A program made the position numbers and the translations under genes. Positions 22,833-31,182 of a stretch of DNA of 64,000 bases are shown one piece after another; positions within the stretch are counted from its first letter, which is position 1; the number at the start of each line of letters is the position of its first letter. Origin of the DNA: Pseudomonas chlororaphis. GTDB taxonomy: Bacteria; Pseudomonadota; Gammaproteobacteria; Pseudomonadales; Pseudomonadaceae. A model generated the notes under the pieces. It was not told the origin of the DNA. It searched no databases and worked only from the letters and a program-made list of their open reading frames with translations. Where the stretch lies: assembly GCF_001921865.1 (NCBI RefSeq), contig NZ_MSCT01000004.1:62001-126000 (forward strand). The letters run 5' to 3'.

Positions 22833-23009
22833 CGCGGGTCAGAGTGGCCGATCTGCCATTTAACCGGTGGATCGGCGCTACAACACTGGAGTCATGGCGC
22901 ATATTCACGGATGATATGCGCTTTCAAGCGCCGGCGTGGCTGAGCGTTATTCAGGGTTATTTTTGCGTATTTACACTGTGGCTAGCCTTGTGGCCGCCAC
23001 CTGGATGGG

Positions 23010-23726
23010 ATGATGACTGCTCTGCGCCTTCCTTTTGTTTTTTTGCTCGCTGGCGTTCTTGGCCTGGCGGGTTGCAGCGTGCACCAGCCGGTGTCGCTGT
23101 ATCAGCTGGACAGCGGAAGTCCAGCGCAACCGGCACAAAGTACCGGTATGGCGGTATTGCTGGGGCCGGTGTTGGTTGCCGACTATCTGCAACGTGAAAC
23201 GCTGCTGCAACGCCAGAACGACGGCAGCCTACAAGCTTCGACCGACGGTCGTTGGGCCGGCAGCCTGTCTTCCGATATCGACCAGCTGCTGTTGCGCCAG
23301 GTGGCTGGCCAGCTGGACAGCCAGCGGGTCGTGCTGGCGCCGGCGAGCACGGGTTTCACCCCGGATGTGCAGGTGCTGCTGTCGATCACTCGCCTGGACT
23401 CGGGCGCGTCCCAGCCAGCGGTACTCGATGCGCAATGGCGCCTGATCGATCGCCGTGGGCAGGTTCGCGACAACCGTATCGTCCATCTGCAAGAGCAGCA
23501 TGCGGGAACCACCGCTTCCCAGGTCCAGGCCCAGGGTGTGTTGCTGCAACGCCTGGCCGAGCAGTTGTCTGGTGCGCTCAAGCCGTTGGCCAACCAGCCT
23601 ACGGTCGCCGAGGTGCCTCGCAAGGCAGCTCCTGCGCCAGTGGCGAAGCCGGCCGAGCAGGAGAAGCAGCCGAAGATTCCGATGGCCACGCCGATCCGCA
23701 CGGATATGGAAGTGTTCCGCTTCTGA
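23010..23726 (+). CDS. PqiC-like (ABC-type transport auxiliary) lipoprotein
   Basis: 238 aa precursor with a lipoprotein signal peptide ending LGLAGC. After the Cys come SVHQPVSLYQL, GMAVLLGPVLVADYLQRE and a TDGRWAGSLSSDIDQLLLRQVAGQL-like stretch (residues about 78-102), the hallmarks of the DUF330/PqiC family that works with MCE-type lipid transporters (PqiB, MlaD-like) across the periplasm. No pqiA or pqiB gene is next to it, so its partner is elsewhere. A Pro/Ala/Lys-rich tail (about 205-230) ends the protein. An ATG directly after the first (23013) is equally possible. Confidence 0.85.
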   Translation: MMTALRLPFVFLLAGVLGLAGCSVHQPVSLYQLDSGSPAQPAQSTGMAVLLGPVLVADYLQRETLLQRQNDGSLQASTDGRWAGSLSSDIDQLLLRQVAGQLDSQRVVLAPASTGFTPDVQVLLSITRLDSGASQPAVLDAQWRLIDRRGQVRDNRIVHLQEQHAGTTASQVQAQGVLLQRLAEQLSGALKPLANQPTVAEVPRKAAPAPVAKPAEQEKQPKIPMATPIRTDMEVFRF

Positions 23727-23744
23727 GCCTTGCCGCTCCAGGAC

Positions 23745-23768
23745 AAAGCCCGCTGATCAGCGGGCTTT
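23745..23768 (+). terminator. Rho-independent terminator after the PqiC-like gene
   Basis: A perfect 24-base palindrome, AAAGCCCGCTGA joined to TCAGCGGGCTTT, followed by GTCGTTT. It starts 18 bases after the stop codon at 23726. Confidence 0.8.
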
Positions 23769-23802
23769 GTCGTTTCTGGAGGGCAGTGGTGGTCTGGAAC
23801 GG

Positions 23803-23870
23803 TTATCGCGAGCAAGCTCGCTCCTACAGGGGAGCGGCATATCTTTGTAGGAGCGAGCTTGCTCGCGATA
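23803..23870. repeat. REPIN (paired REP elements)
   Basis: Arm 1 TATCGCGAGCAAGCTCGCTC-CTACA and the exact inverted arm TGTAG-GAGCGAGCTTGCTCGCGATA separated by about 19 bp. The best-conserved REPIN in the window, located between two terminators. Confidence 0.9.
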
Positions 23871-23888
23871 GGCTGCGCAGCGGCCACA

Positions 23889-23916
23889 AAAAAGCCCGCA
23901 TCGCTGCGGGCTTTTT
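23889..23916. terminator. Bidirectional terminator
   Basis: AAAAAGCCCGCA, loop TCGC, TGCGGGCTTTTT. It ends transcription of the minus-strand AhpA-like gene and can also block read-through from the left. Confidence 0.85.
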
Positions 23917-23928
23917 CATTGGGTTGGC

Positions 23929-25467
23929 TCAGAGCCTGGCCCGGGTCTCGTGCATCCGCGCCAACTGCCGCTCCAGCATCGACGGATAAGGCTCCATCAA
24001 CCGCTCGACGCAGCAGGCGCCTTCCGGGCTGGCGATCGGACGGATGCGCGCACGCTGGCGAATCAAGACGTCGTCGCTGATCTTGCGCTCGACCAGCAGC
24101 AGGTTGCGGCTGTGCTGGGATAGCGCCAGGGCATCCTGGGCGGTTTCGGTCAGCAGCAGGTCGATCTGGCTCAGGCCGAACAGCTCGTCACCCAGGGTCA
24201 GGCCCAGTTGCAGTTGCAAGGTGATGCCGCTGTCGGCCACTTCGATTTGCAGGGCGTGGCCCAGGGCGCGCAGCAATTCGCCACAGCAGATGGCGTTGGT
24301 CAGGTAGTCGTCGCCGCTGTCCTCGCTGTGGAACAGCATCAGCGTGCTGCCGTCGTTCAGGGTGTGCAGTTCGCTCTGGTACAGCGAAGCGGCCTGGTCG
24401 AGGCAATCTCGATAACGCTCCAGCAACTCCGTCAGCCGGGCGCGGGGCAGGCGGCGCAACTGGTCCTGGGCGCCCAGTTGTACGGCCAGCACGGCACTGT
24501 GCTGCGGCTGCGCGGGAACGGCGGGTTTGGCGACTGGCTTGGCGACGGCTGCGGTGCTGTCGCGAAGATCGGCGAAGGGGTCTTCTTCCTCGTCCTGATC
24601 TTCTTCGGCGTTGATTACGTGCCGGGGAGCAGGCTTGAGCCCGGCCACGGGAGCGCTTTCATCGAAGCTCGGGTCGCGCAGGTTGCGCACCTCGAAGCTC
24701 GGTTCCGCGTCCTCGGTATCGTCGTAGTCGGTGTCGTCGATCTCGGCTTCCGGTTCGGGCTCCGGCTCGATCTTCTCCGGCGCGAAGCTGGCGTGCAGCT
24801 GGCGCGCCAGGTCGCCGATTTCGTCCTGGCGCTGGGTGGCCGGGGTGTGTTCGTCGATATCGCGCAGCCAGACCCGCAGTTGCATCAGCGGCGTGGAGAT
24901 ATGCCGGCCCAAACGCAGGCTCAGGGCCAGGGCCAGGGCCAGCAGGATGGCGCTGAGAATGCCCATGCTCTGCAGGCTGATGGTCATCGGCTGCTGGAAC
25001 TGTTCCATGTCTAGGCTGATGCGCAGGTTGCCCGCGGTCACGTCCTGGAAGGTGATCTTGGTCTGGTAGACGCCCTCGGTTTCGCCCAGCAGGCTGCTTT
25101 TCGGGCGCTGGCCGGCTTCGGCGAGGATGCGGTTGTCCACGCTGTAGATCGCCGCATGGGCCACCAGCGGGTTCTTGGTCAGGTTGTTCAGCAGCACGTT
25201 GAGGCTGAGGATGTCGTTGGACACCAGCAGCTCGGTGGCCGAGGTCGCGGTCTGGGTGGTCAGGCTCTGACCCAGGGCGTCGGCTTGCTCGTGCATGGCC
25301 TGCTTGAATTGCAGGCCCATCACGCAGGCATAGATCACCAGGGCCAGGGCGACCAGGATCACGTTATGGCTGGCGATGCGCAATGCAATCGGTACACGGC
25401 GGTGGCGCAGTGCACGGAAGATCAGCAGGAAGAAGTTATCGGTTTTAACTGGCGTGGGCCGGTTCAC
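23929..25467 (-). CDS. AhpA/YtjB (Smp)-like inner-membrane protein with HAMP-like linker
   Basis: 512 aa. Two transmembrane helices (about 32-52 and 165-185) flank a periplasmic domain of about 110 residues. After helix 2 a HAMP-like segment (LGRHISTPLMQLRVWLRDIDEH) leads to a strongly acidic low-complexity linker (about 230-300, many Glu/Asp runs) and a C-terminal domain of about 190 residues that looks like a degenerate nucleotide-cyclase fold (FHSEDSGDDYL...; no GGDEF or catalytic metal motif found). E. coli ytjB/smp is likewise divergent from serB, which supports the SMP_2/AhpA assignment. Function unknown. Confidence 0.8.
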   Translation of the reverse strand: MNRPTPVKTDNFFLLIFRALRHRRVPIALRIASHNVILVALALVIYACVMGLQFKQAMHEQADALGQSLTTQTATSATELLVSNDILSLNVLLNNLTKNPLVAHAAIYSVDNRILAEAGQRPKSSLLGETEGVYQTKITFQDVTAGNLRISLDMEQFQQPMTISLQSMGILSAILLALALALSLRLGRHISTPLMQLRVWLRDIDEHTPATQRQDEIGDLARQLHASFAPEKIEPEPEPEAEIDDTDYDDTEDAEPSFEVRNLRDPSFDESAPVAGLKPAPRHVINAEEDQDEEEDPFADLRDSTAAVAKPVAKPAVPAQPQHSAVLAVQLGAQDQLRRLPRARLTELLERYRDCLDQAASLYQSELHTLNDGSTLMLFHSEDSGDDYLTNAICCGELLRALGHALQIEVADSGITLQLQLGLTLGDELFGLSQIDLLLTETAQDALALSQHSRNLLLVERKISDDVLIRQRARIRPIASPEGACCVERLMEPYPSMLERQLARMHETRARL

Positions 25468-25601
25468 TGAGCTCGGCTCTTTTGTCCGTGAAGTTGAGGC
25501 GCAGTATAGCGACAGGCCCTAGACCGGCAAAGCGCTGGCTGTGCCCGATGGTCACTGAAAGTGGTTAGAATGCGGTTTTTTTCCACCTGCGGGGGTGCGC
25601 C

Positions 25602-26816
25602 TTGCGCGAAATCGTCCTGATAAACATCACTGGTGAGGACCGTCCGGGTCTCACTGCGGCCATTACCGGCGTTCTGGCCCAGGGTGGTGTGAACATTCTC
25701 GACATCGGCCAGGCGGTGATTCACGACACGCTGTCGTTCGGCATCCTGGTTGAAATCCCGGACAACGAGCAAAGCTCGTCGGTCCTCAAGGACATCCTGT
25801 TCACGGCCTATGAGCTGGACCAGCAGGTCCGCTTCACGCCGGTTTCCGAAGAGGATTACCAGCAATGGGTCGGCGGCCAGGGCAAGAAGCGCCATATCGT
25901 CACCTTGCTGACCCGCAAGGTCACCGCCGAGCAGTTGCAGCGCGTCAGTTCGATCACCGCCAAGTACGGCTTGAACATCGACCATATCGATCGTCTTTCC
26001 GGACGCATGCCGCTGGACACCCCGGCCGACAAGGGCAAGGGCTGCATCGAGTTTTCCGTGCGTGGCGAAGCCGCCGATCCGCAGGCGTTGCGTGCCGAAT
26101 TCCTCAGCGTTGCCCAGGAACTGAACGTCGATATCGCTTTCCAGGAAGACTCGCTGTTCCGTCGCAACCGCCGCCTGGCGGTATTCGATATGGACTCGAC
26201 GCTGATCGAGGCGGAAGTCATCGATGAGCTGGCCAAGGCCGCGGGCGTGGGTGACCGCGTAGCGCAAATCACCGAGCGGGCCATGGCCGGCGAGCTGGAT
26301 TTCCGAGCCAGCTTCAAGGAGCGCCTGGCTTTGCTCCAGGGCCTGGATATCAAGGTGCTGGATTCCATCGGCGCATCGCTGCGCCTGACCGAGGGCGCCG
26401 AAACCCTGTTCGCCGAACTCAAGCGCCTGGGCTACAAGACCGCGATCCTCTCCGGTGGCTTCACCTACTTTGCCAAGCAATTGCAGACCAAGCTGGGGAT
26501 CGACTACGTGTTCGCCAACGAGCTGCAAGTGGTCGACGGCAAGGTGACCGGCGTTGCGGTCGAGCCGATTGTCGACGCCCAGCGCAAAGCCGATCTGCTG
26601 CGCGAACTGGCAGCCAAGGAAGGTTTGCGCCTGGAGCAGACCATTGCGGTCGGCGATGGCGCCAACGACCTGCCGATGCTGGCGATTGCTGGCCTGGGCG
26701 TGGCCTTCCGCGCCAAGCCGCTGGTCAAACAGTCGGCCAAACAGGCGATTTCCACCCTGGGCCTGGATGGCGTGCTTTATTTGCTGGGCTTTCGCGACCG
26801 CGACGGCCAGCTCTGA
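25602..26816 (+). CDS. serB: Phosphoserine phosphatase
   Basis: 404 aa. It catalyses the last step of serine synthesis. The N-terminal half carries two ACT-type regulatory domains (residues about 3-75, starting IVLINITGEDRPGLTAAITG, and about 95-175). The C-terminal HAD domain has motif I VFDMDSTLIEAE, motif II AILSGGFTYF and motif III AVGDGANDLPML. TTG at 25602 is the start: no in-frame ATG or GTG precedes the first ACT strand. Divergent from the AhpA-like gene. Confidence 0.95.
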   Translation: MREIVLINITGEDRPGLTAAITGVLAQGGVNILDIGQAVIHDTLSFGILVEIPDNEQSSSVLKDILFTAYELDQQVRFTPVSEEDYQQWVGGQGKKRHIVTLLTRKVTAEQLQRVSSITAKYGLNIDHIDRLSGRMPLDTPADKGKGCIEFSVRGEAADPQALRAEFLSVAQELNVDIAFQEDSLFRRNRRLAVFDMDSTLIEAEVIDELAKAAGVGDRVAQITERAMAGELDFRASFKERLALLQGLDIKVLDSIGASLRLTEGAETLFAELKRLGYKTAILSGGFTYFAKQLQTKLGIDYVFANELQVVDGKVTGVAVEPIVDAQRKADLLRELAAKEGLRLEQTIAVGDGANDLPMLAIAGLGVAFRAKPLVKQSAKQAISTLGLDGVLYLLGFRDRDGQL

Positions 26817-26832
26817 GCTAAAGCGCAAGCCA

Positions 26833-26863
26833 AAAAAACGCCGCGATCTGCGGCGTTTTTTTA
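26833..26863. terminator. Bidirectional terminator between serB and psd
   Basis: Seven A, stem CGCCGC/GCGGCG around GATCT, seven T: a symmetrical terminator for two convergent genes. Confidence 0.9.
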
Positions 26864-26886
26864 TGCGTGGGGTTTATGCCCGGATA

Positions 26887-27747
26887 TCAAGCCTTGCCCA
26901 GGCCCATGCCTTGGCCCATCTGTACCGGCGAGCCGGCTACCAGTTCTTCGGCCCACTGCACCTGATCCGGTCCGAACAGCACGATCGCGGTTGAACCCAG
27001 CTTGAAGCGGCCCAGTTCGGCGCCTTTTTCCAGGTGGATCGGCGCGCGGGCGGCCTCGTCGTAGCGGAAGGTTTTCAGCTCGCGCTTCGGCGGAGTCACC
27101 AGGCCGGCCCAGACGGTCTCGATCGAAGCCACGATCATCGCGCCTACCAGGACCACGGCCATCGGGCCACGCTCGGTATCGAAAACGCACACCACGCGTT
27201 CGTTGCGGGCGAACAGCTCCGGCACGTTCTCCGCGGTGGTCTGGTTGACCGAGAAGATCCGCCCCGGCACGTAGACCATTTCCCGCAGGGTGCCGGCCAG
27301 CGGCATGTGCACGCGGTGGTAGTCCTTCGGCGACAGGTAGACGGTGGCGAAATCGCCGCCCATGAACGGAGCTGCCAGGGCCGAGTCGCCACCCAGCAGT
27401 TCAAGCACGCTGAAACTGTGGCCCTTGGCCTGGAACACTCGGCCATGTTCGATCGGGCCCAGCTGGCTGATCGCGCCGTCGGCCGGGCTGAGGATCGCGC
27501 CCGGGGTCGGGTCCAGCGGGCGGGCGCCGTCTTTCAGGGCGCGGGTGAAGAATGCGTTGAAGTGTTCATAGGCGCTCAGGTCTTCCACCAGCGCTTGTGA
27601 CATGTCCACCTGGTAACGCTTGGCGAACCAGGCGGTGAAGGCATTCTTGAACCAGCGTACGCGGCACTCGGCAATGCAGCCGGCCAGGCGCGACAGCAGG
27701 TGGTGGGGCAGCAGGTACTGGCTGAGGATAAACAAACGCTTTTTCAT
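26887..27747 (-). CDS. psd: Phosphatidylserine decarboxylase proenzyme
   Basis: 286 aa. It makes phosphatidylethanolamine at the inner membrane. The self-cleavage motif LGST lies at 250-253, so S252 becomes the pyruvoyl group of the alpha chain. The conserved [11 protein letters not shown] (87-97) and [13 protein letters not shown] (137-149) carry the Asp/His of the autoendoproteolytic triad. Full length for the proteobacterial type-I enzyme. Next to rhdA on the same strand with 16 bp between them, so probably co-transcribed. Confidence 0.97.
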   Translation of the reverse strand: MKKRLFILSQYLLPHHLLSRLAGCIAECRVRWFKNAFTAWFAKRYQVDMSQALVEDLSAYEHFNAFFTRALKDGARPLDPTPGAILSPADGAISQLGPIEHGRVFQAKGHSFSVLELLGGDSALAAPFMGGDFATVYLSPKDYHRVHMPLAGTLREMVYVPGRIFSVNQTTAENVPELFARNERVVCVFDTERGPMAVVLVGAMIVASIETVWAGLVTPPKRELKTFRYDEAARAPIHLEKGAELGRFKLGSTAIVLFGPDQVQWAEELVAGSPVQMGQGMGLGKA

Positions 27748-27763
27748 TAACTGTCCTTAAACC

Positions 27764-28579
27764 TTAAATCTCTACGGGCGTGTCAGGGTGGTTGCCCCAT
27801 TCGCCCCAGGAACCGGCGTAGCCTTTGACTCGCGGATAACCGAGCGCCTTGGCCACCAGATAGGTGAAGCCAGAACGGTGGTGAGTCTGGCAGTGGGTAA
27901 TCACTTCTTTGTCTTTGCTGATGCCGAGCTGTTCGAGGATCTGTGGCATATCGCTGCGGATCCGCAGGTTGCGCGCCGGGTCCATGCCCGCGGTCCATTC
28001 GAAATTGACCGCGCCGGGAATATGCCCGCCCTTGGCCGCGAGGACTTTCTCCCCCGAGTACTCCAGAGGGCCGCGCGCGTCCCAGATCGCCAGGTCGGCC
28101 GCGCCCAGCCGGCTTTGCAGGTATTCGCGGGTGGCCGTCGGCTCGTCGTGCAACGTCAGGGCGACAGGCCCGCCGACGGCTGCCGGGACTTCGTTCGACA
28201 CCGGCAGGCCTTCAGCCAGCCAGGCCAGCAGGCCGCCGTCCAGATAGTGGTAGTGGGAGTGCCCGATCACGTCCAGCAGCCAGATGAAGCGTCCGGCCCA
28301 GCCGCCGCCTTCGTCGTCGTAGACCACATAGACCGCATCCGGGTTATGCCCCAGTTCGCCAAACAGCGCTTCGAGGGCGGCCTGCGGCGGCATCAGCCCG
28401 GGCGCTGGCGCCTGGCCGAGCTGGGTGCGCTTGGGGTCGACGAAATGCGCGCCGGGGATATGCCCCGCGGCATAGCGGGCGGCGCTGGTCAGGTCCACCA
28501 GAATCAGTTCGCGGGCGTTCAGGCGAGGGAGCAAGTCGCTCGGCTCGATCACCAGCGGCAAGCCAGAGAAGTCAGACAT
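27764..28579 (-). CDS. rhdA: Thiosulfate:cyanide sulfurtransferase (rhodanese RhdA)
   Basis: 271 aa tandem-rhodanese protein. The N-terminal domain (about 10-130) is inactive; the C-terminal domain carries the active-site loop CQTHHRSG with the catalytic cysteine at C230, the same motif and number as the well-studied Azotobacter vinelandii RhdA. It transfers sulfane sulfur from thiosulfate to cyanide or other thiophiles. ATG at 28579 gives MSDFSGLPLVIEP; an upstream in-frame ATG at 28684 lies in the neighbouring gene. Relevant to cyanide tolerance if the strain makes HCN, which is inference. Confidence 0.95.
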   Translation of the reverse strand: MSDFSGLPLVIEPSDLLPRLNARELILVDLTSAARYAAGHIPGAHFVDPKRTQLGQAPAPGLMPPQAALEALFGELGHNPDAVYVVYDDEGGGWAGRFIWLLDVIGHSHYHYLDGGLLAWLAEGLPVSNEVPAAVGGPVALTLHDEPTATREYLQSRLGAADLAIWDARGPLEYSGEKVLAAKGGHIPGAVNFEWTAGMDPARNLRIRSDMPQILEQLGISKDKEVITHCQTHHRSGFTYLVAKALGYPRVKGYAGSWGEWGNHPDTPVEI

Positions 28580-28622
28580 GTGAGGTCTCCAGGGCACAAA
28601 GGGGAAGATTGTAGCGCAAGCG

Positions 28623-30161
28623 TCAGCGGCTGCGGTTGGTAAAGCTGTGCAGGGCTTTTTCGATGCACTGCACGGTCTTGCCAAATGCCTGTACGGAGAT
28701 TTCCGAGAAAGGCAGGCCGCCCTGGTCGGCGACGACCAGCATGATTGCCCGGCCGTTGCAGGGCACCGAGCGCATCAACAGGTGCTCGCCACGAAACAGC
28801 GTACGCAGGCTGCCGGGCAGGCGGGCAGAGAATTGAGCGTTATTGGTTGGCGTCAGGCGCACCTGGGCCGGTGCCTCCAACAGCCGCTGCAGCACGCTGC
28901 TCTGATCGACCCTCAAGGCCAGGCTCGTGGCTGGAGTGGGTAGCCCGGCGATCTGATGCACCCGCAACTGGGTGCGTGTGCGGTCGATCATCAGCAGCAT
29001 CACCCGGCGCATGCCGCAGGCCACCAGAGCGTCGCGGGCCAGGGTGGTCAAGTGCATGGCATTGCTGAAGCGGCTGGGCTCCACCAGCAGTTCGCCGCAC
29101 AGTTGGCGCCATTTGGCCAGTTCTTCGGCCGTTGGGGCGGGGGCCGTGAGCTCGCCGCGCTGCAGGCGCCGGGTTTCCCAGGGCCAGAGCAGCGCTTCGG
29201 CCGGGTGCCACAGGTCGGGCATGCTGTGATGGCGGGCGCTCTGCGCGGCCTGCTGGTGCAACTGTTGTTGCAGTTCGTCCATCGACATCTGCAGATACAA
29301 GCTGGTCAGGTATTGCCAGCGTATGCAGTGCGGGCCGGTCCAGGACTCTTGGGCCGAGAGGGCCAGGGCGTTGGCCAGCAACACGCTGTTGGCCGGCTGG
29401 TTCAGCCAGCGCTGCAAGGCCGGATCGGCATCCAGGCATTGTTGCTGGTGCAGCGGGTGGGCATTGTCGCGGGCAATATGCAGGGCCTTGACCAACTGGT
29501 CCTGCTCATCCATCAGCAGGCGGTAACCCTGCTGCACCCAGATCGGCAAATACCACAGCTCTACCAGGGCCTGGCACAGCTCGAGCAAGCCGATGCCGAA
29601 CAGTTCCTGTTCCACCTGCCGGGCCGGCTCGGCCTTGTGGATGACCCGCAGTTCCCATTCTTCGAGGAGTTTTGGATAGACCAGCGCCATGGGCCACAGC
29701 GGCGAAAGAAACAGCAGGCTGCCCCAGTGGATGTCCTGCCAGAGCCTGGCCAGGCGCCCGGCGAAAAAGCCGTTGGCCTGTTGGGTCGCGTGCTGGCTGA
29801 TCAGTTGCAGCTGGCGCAGCCCGGCCGGAATCTCCTGTTCGGGCTGGGCGGGCAGGCGGGCAAGCAATTCTTCGGTGCGCTTGAGACCCAGGCGGTTGAG
29901 GGCGATCTCCAGGTTCTCGGCCGGTTCGCCCATGCTGCCGTGGGTGTGGCGATTGGCTTCGCGAATCACGCTCAAAGCCAGAGCGGGGCTGTCCTGCATC
30001 AGGTCGGCAATATCACGCAACGAACTGCGATTGTCCCGGATGGCTTTGCAGACCCGGTCGTGGCTGGCCTGCGGCACTGGCAGGCTGACCGAGTCGAGCA
30101 GTTTTATCCAGGCATCGAGGGTGCTGGGTGCGGTAGTTGGGACGGTCGTTTCATTAGACAT
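28623..30161 (-). CDS. HDOD domain-containing protein
   Basis: 512 aa, cytoplasmic. The N-terminal half (about 20-280) follows the HDOD pattern: LPVPQASHDRVCKAI, then LRDIADLMQDSPALALSVIREAN and LEIALNRLGLKRTEELLARL, a helical non-catalytic relative of HD phosphohydrolases used in signalling scaffolds. The C-terminal 160 residues resemble a GAF-like sensor (ALVACGMRRVMLLMIDR...). ATG at 30161 is preferred to a TTG at 30173. It is divergent from motA, so a link with motility control is possible but not shown. Confidence 0.85.
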   Translation of the reverse strand: MSNETTVPTTAPSTLDAWIKLLDSVSLPVPQASHDRVCKAIRDNRSSLRDIADLMQDSPALALSVIREANRHTHGSMGEPAENLEIALNRLGLKRTEELLARLPAQPEQEIPAGLRQLQLISQHATQQANGFFAGRLARLWQDIHWGSLLFLSPLWPMALVYPKLLEEWELRVIHKAEPARQVEQELFGIGLLELCQALVELWYLPIWVQQGYRLLMDEQDQLVKALHIARDNAHPLHQQQCLDADPALQRWLNQPANSVLLANALALSAQESWTGPHCIRWQYLTSLYLQMSMDELQQQLHQQAAQSARHHSMPDLWHPAEALLWPWETRRLQRGELTAPAPTAEELAKWRQLCGELLVEPSRFSNAMHLTTLARDALVACGMRRVMLLMIDRTRTQLRVHQIAGLPTPATSLALRVDQSSVLQRLLEAPAQVRLTPTNNAQFSARLPGSLRTLFRGEHLLMRSVPCNGRAIMLVVADQGGLPFSEISVQAFGKTVQCIEKALHSFTNRSR

Positions 30162-30232
30162 GGCTGGGCGCAATCATCGTTTGCTGTAAACACGCCCAGA
30201 GCGGGCCAAACTGGCTTTTCGCCTTAACGGCC

Positions 30233-30259
30233 TATAGTCTGGCGCAGTTTTGCCGATAA
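30233..30259 (+). promoter_or_regulatory. Probable FliA (sigma-28) promoter of motAB
   Basis: TATAGTCT, 11 bases, then GCCGATAA. The -10 octamer is a perfect match to the flagellar sigma-28 consensus and the -35 octamer matches TAAAGTTT at six of eight positions with exact spacing. It lies 69 bp before the motA start, as expected for a late flagellar operon. Confidence 0.8.
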
Positions 30260-30327
30260 GTAGAAGAAGAGTTTTAAGAACTTCCGAATATGACCTTGAA
30301 CCCGACTCAATAAGTACTTTCCTACCT

Positions 30328-31179
30328 ATGGCTAAAATTATCGGCATCATCGTCGTGTTCGCGAGCGTGCTCGGCGGATACGTGCTTTCCCACGGCAAGA
30401 TTGCCGCTCTGATCCAGCCTTTCGAGGTCTTGATTATCGGCGGCGCAGCCTTGGGCGCGTTCCTCCAGGCGAACCCTGGCTACATGACCATGCACGTGCT
30501 CAAGAAGTCCTTGGGGATGTTCAGTTCGCGCTTTTCCCAGACGTTCTACCTGGAAGTGCTGGGGCTGATCTACGAGATCCTCAACAAGAGCCGCCGCGAA
30601 GGCATGATGGCGATCGAAGGCGATATCGAAGATGCCGCGGCCAGCCCGATTTTCGCCAAATACCCGGCGGTGCTCAAAGACGAGCGCATGACGGCCTTCA
30701 TCTGCGATTACCTGCGCATCATGTCCTCCGGCAACATGGCTCCCCACGAACTGGAAGGCCTGTTCGACATGGAGCTGTTCAGCCTCAAGGAAGACCTCGA
30801 GCATCCGTCCCATGCGGTCAACGGCATCGCCGACGGCATGCCGGGTTTCGGTATCGTCGCGGCGGTACTGGGGATCGTGGTGACCATGGCGTCCCTGGGC
30901 GACGGCGACCAGAAATCCATCGGCCTGCACGTAGGCGCGGCGCTGGTCGGTACCTTCTTCGGTATTCTCGCGGCCTACGGCTTCTTCGGCCCGCTGGCCC
31001 ACTCCCTGGCGCACGATGCCAAGGAAGAGCTGAACGTCTACGAAGCCATCAAGGCTTCCCTGGTGGCCTCGGCTTCCGGCATGCCGCCATCGCTGGCGGT
31101 GGAGTTCGGCCGCAAGGTTCTGTACCCGGCGCACCGTCCGAGCTTCGCCGAGCTGGAACAAGCGGTTCGCGGTCGCTAA
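30328..31179 (+). CDS. motA: Flagellar motor stator protein MotA
   Basis: 283 aa with four transmembrane segments (about 3-22, 32-50, 170-190 and 203-223). It forms the proton-driven stator with MotB. The cytoplasmic loop has conserved charged residues contacting FliG, and the AVNGIADGMPGFGIVAAVLGIVVTM-type segment (about 168-192) and Pro residues of the channel are intact. Start at ATG 30328 (MAKIIGIIVVFASVLGGY). Three bases separate it from motB. Confidence 0.97.
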   Translation: MAKIIGIIVVFASVLGGYVLSHGKIAALIQPFEVLIIGGAALGAFLQANPGYMTMHVLKKSLGMFSSRFSQTFYLEVLGLIYEILNKSRREGMMAIEGDIEDAAASPIFAKYPAVLKDERMTAFICDYLRIMSSGNMAPHELEGLFDMELFSLKEDLEHPSHAVNGIADGMPGFGIVAAVLGIVVTMASLGDGDQKSIGLHVGAALVGTFFGILAAYGFFGPLAHSLAHDAKEELNVYEAIKASLVASASGMPPSLAVEFGRKVLYPAHRPSFAELEQAVRGR

Positions 31180-31182
31180 GCC

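Noticed and set aside
22844..23197. 117-codon frame before the PqiC-like gene
   Set aside because: No recognisable domain, odd Trp-rich composition, and it overlaps the well-supported lipoprotein start in another frame.
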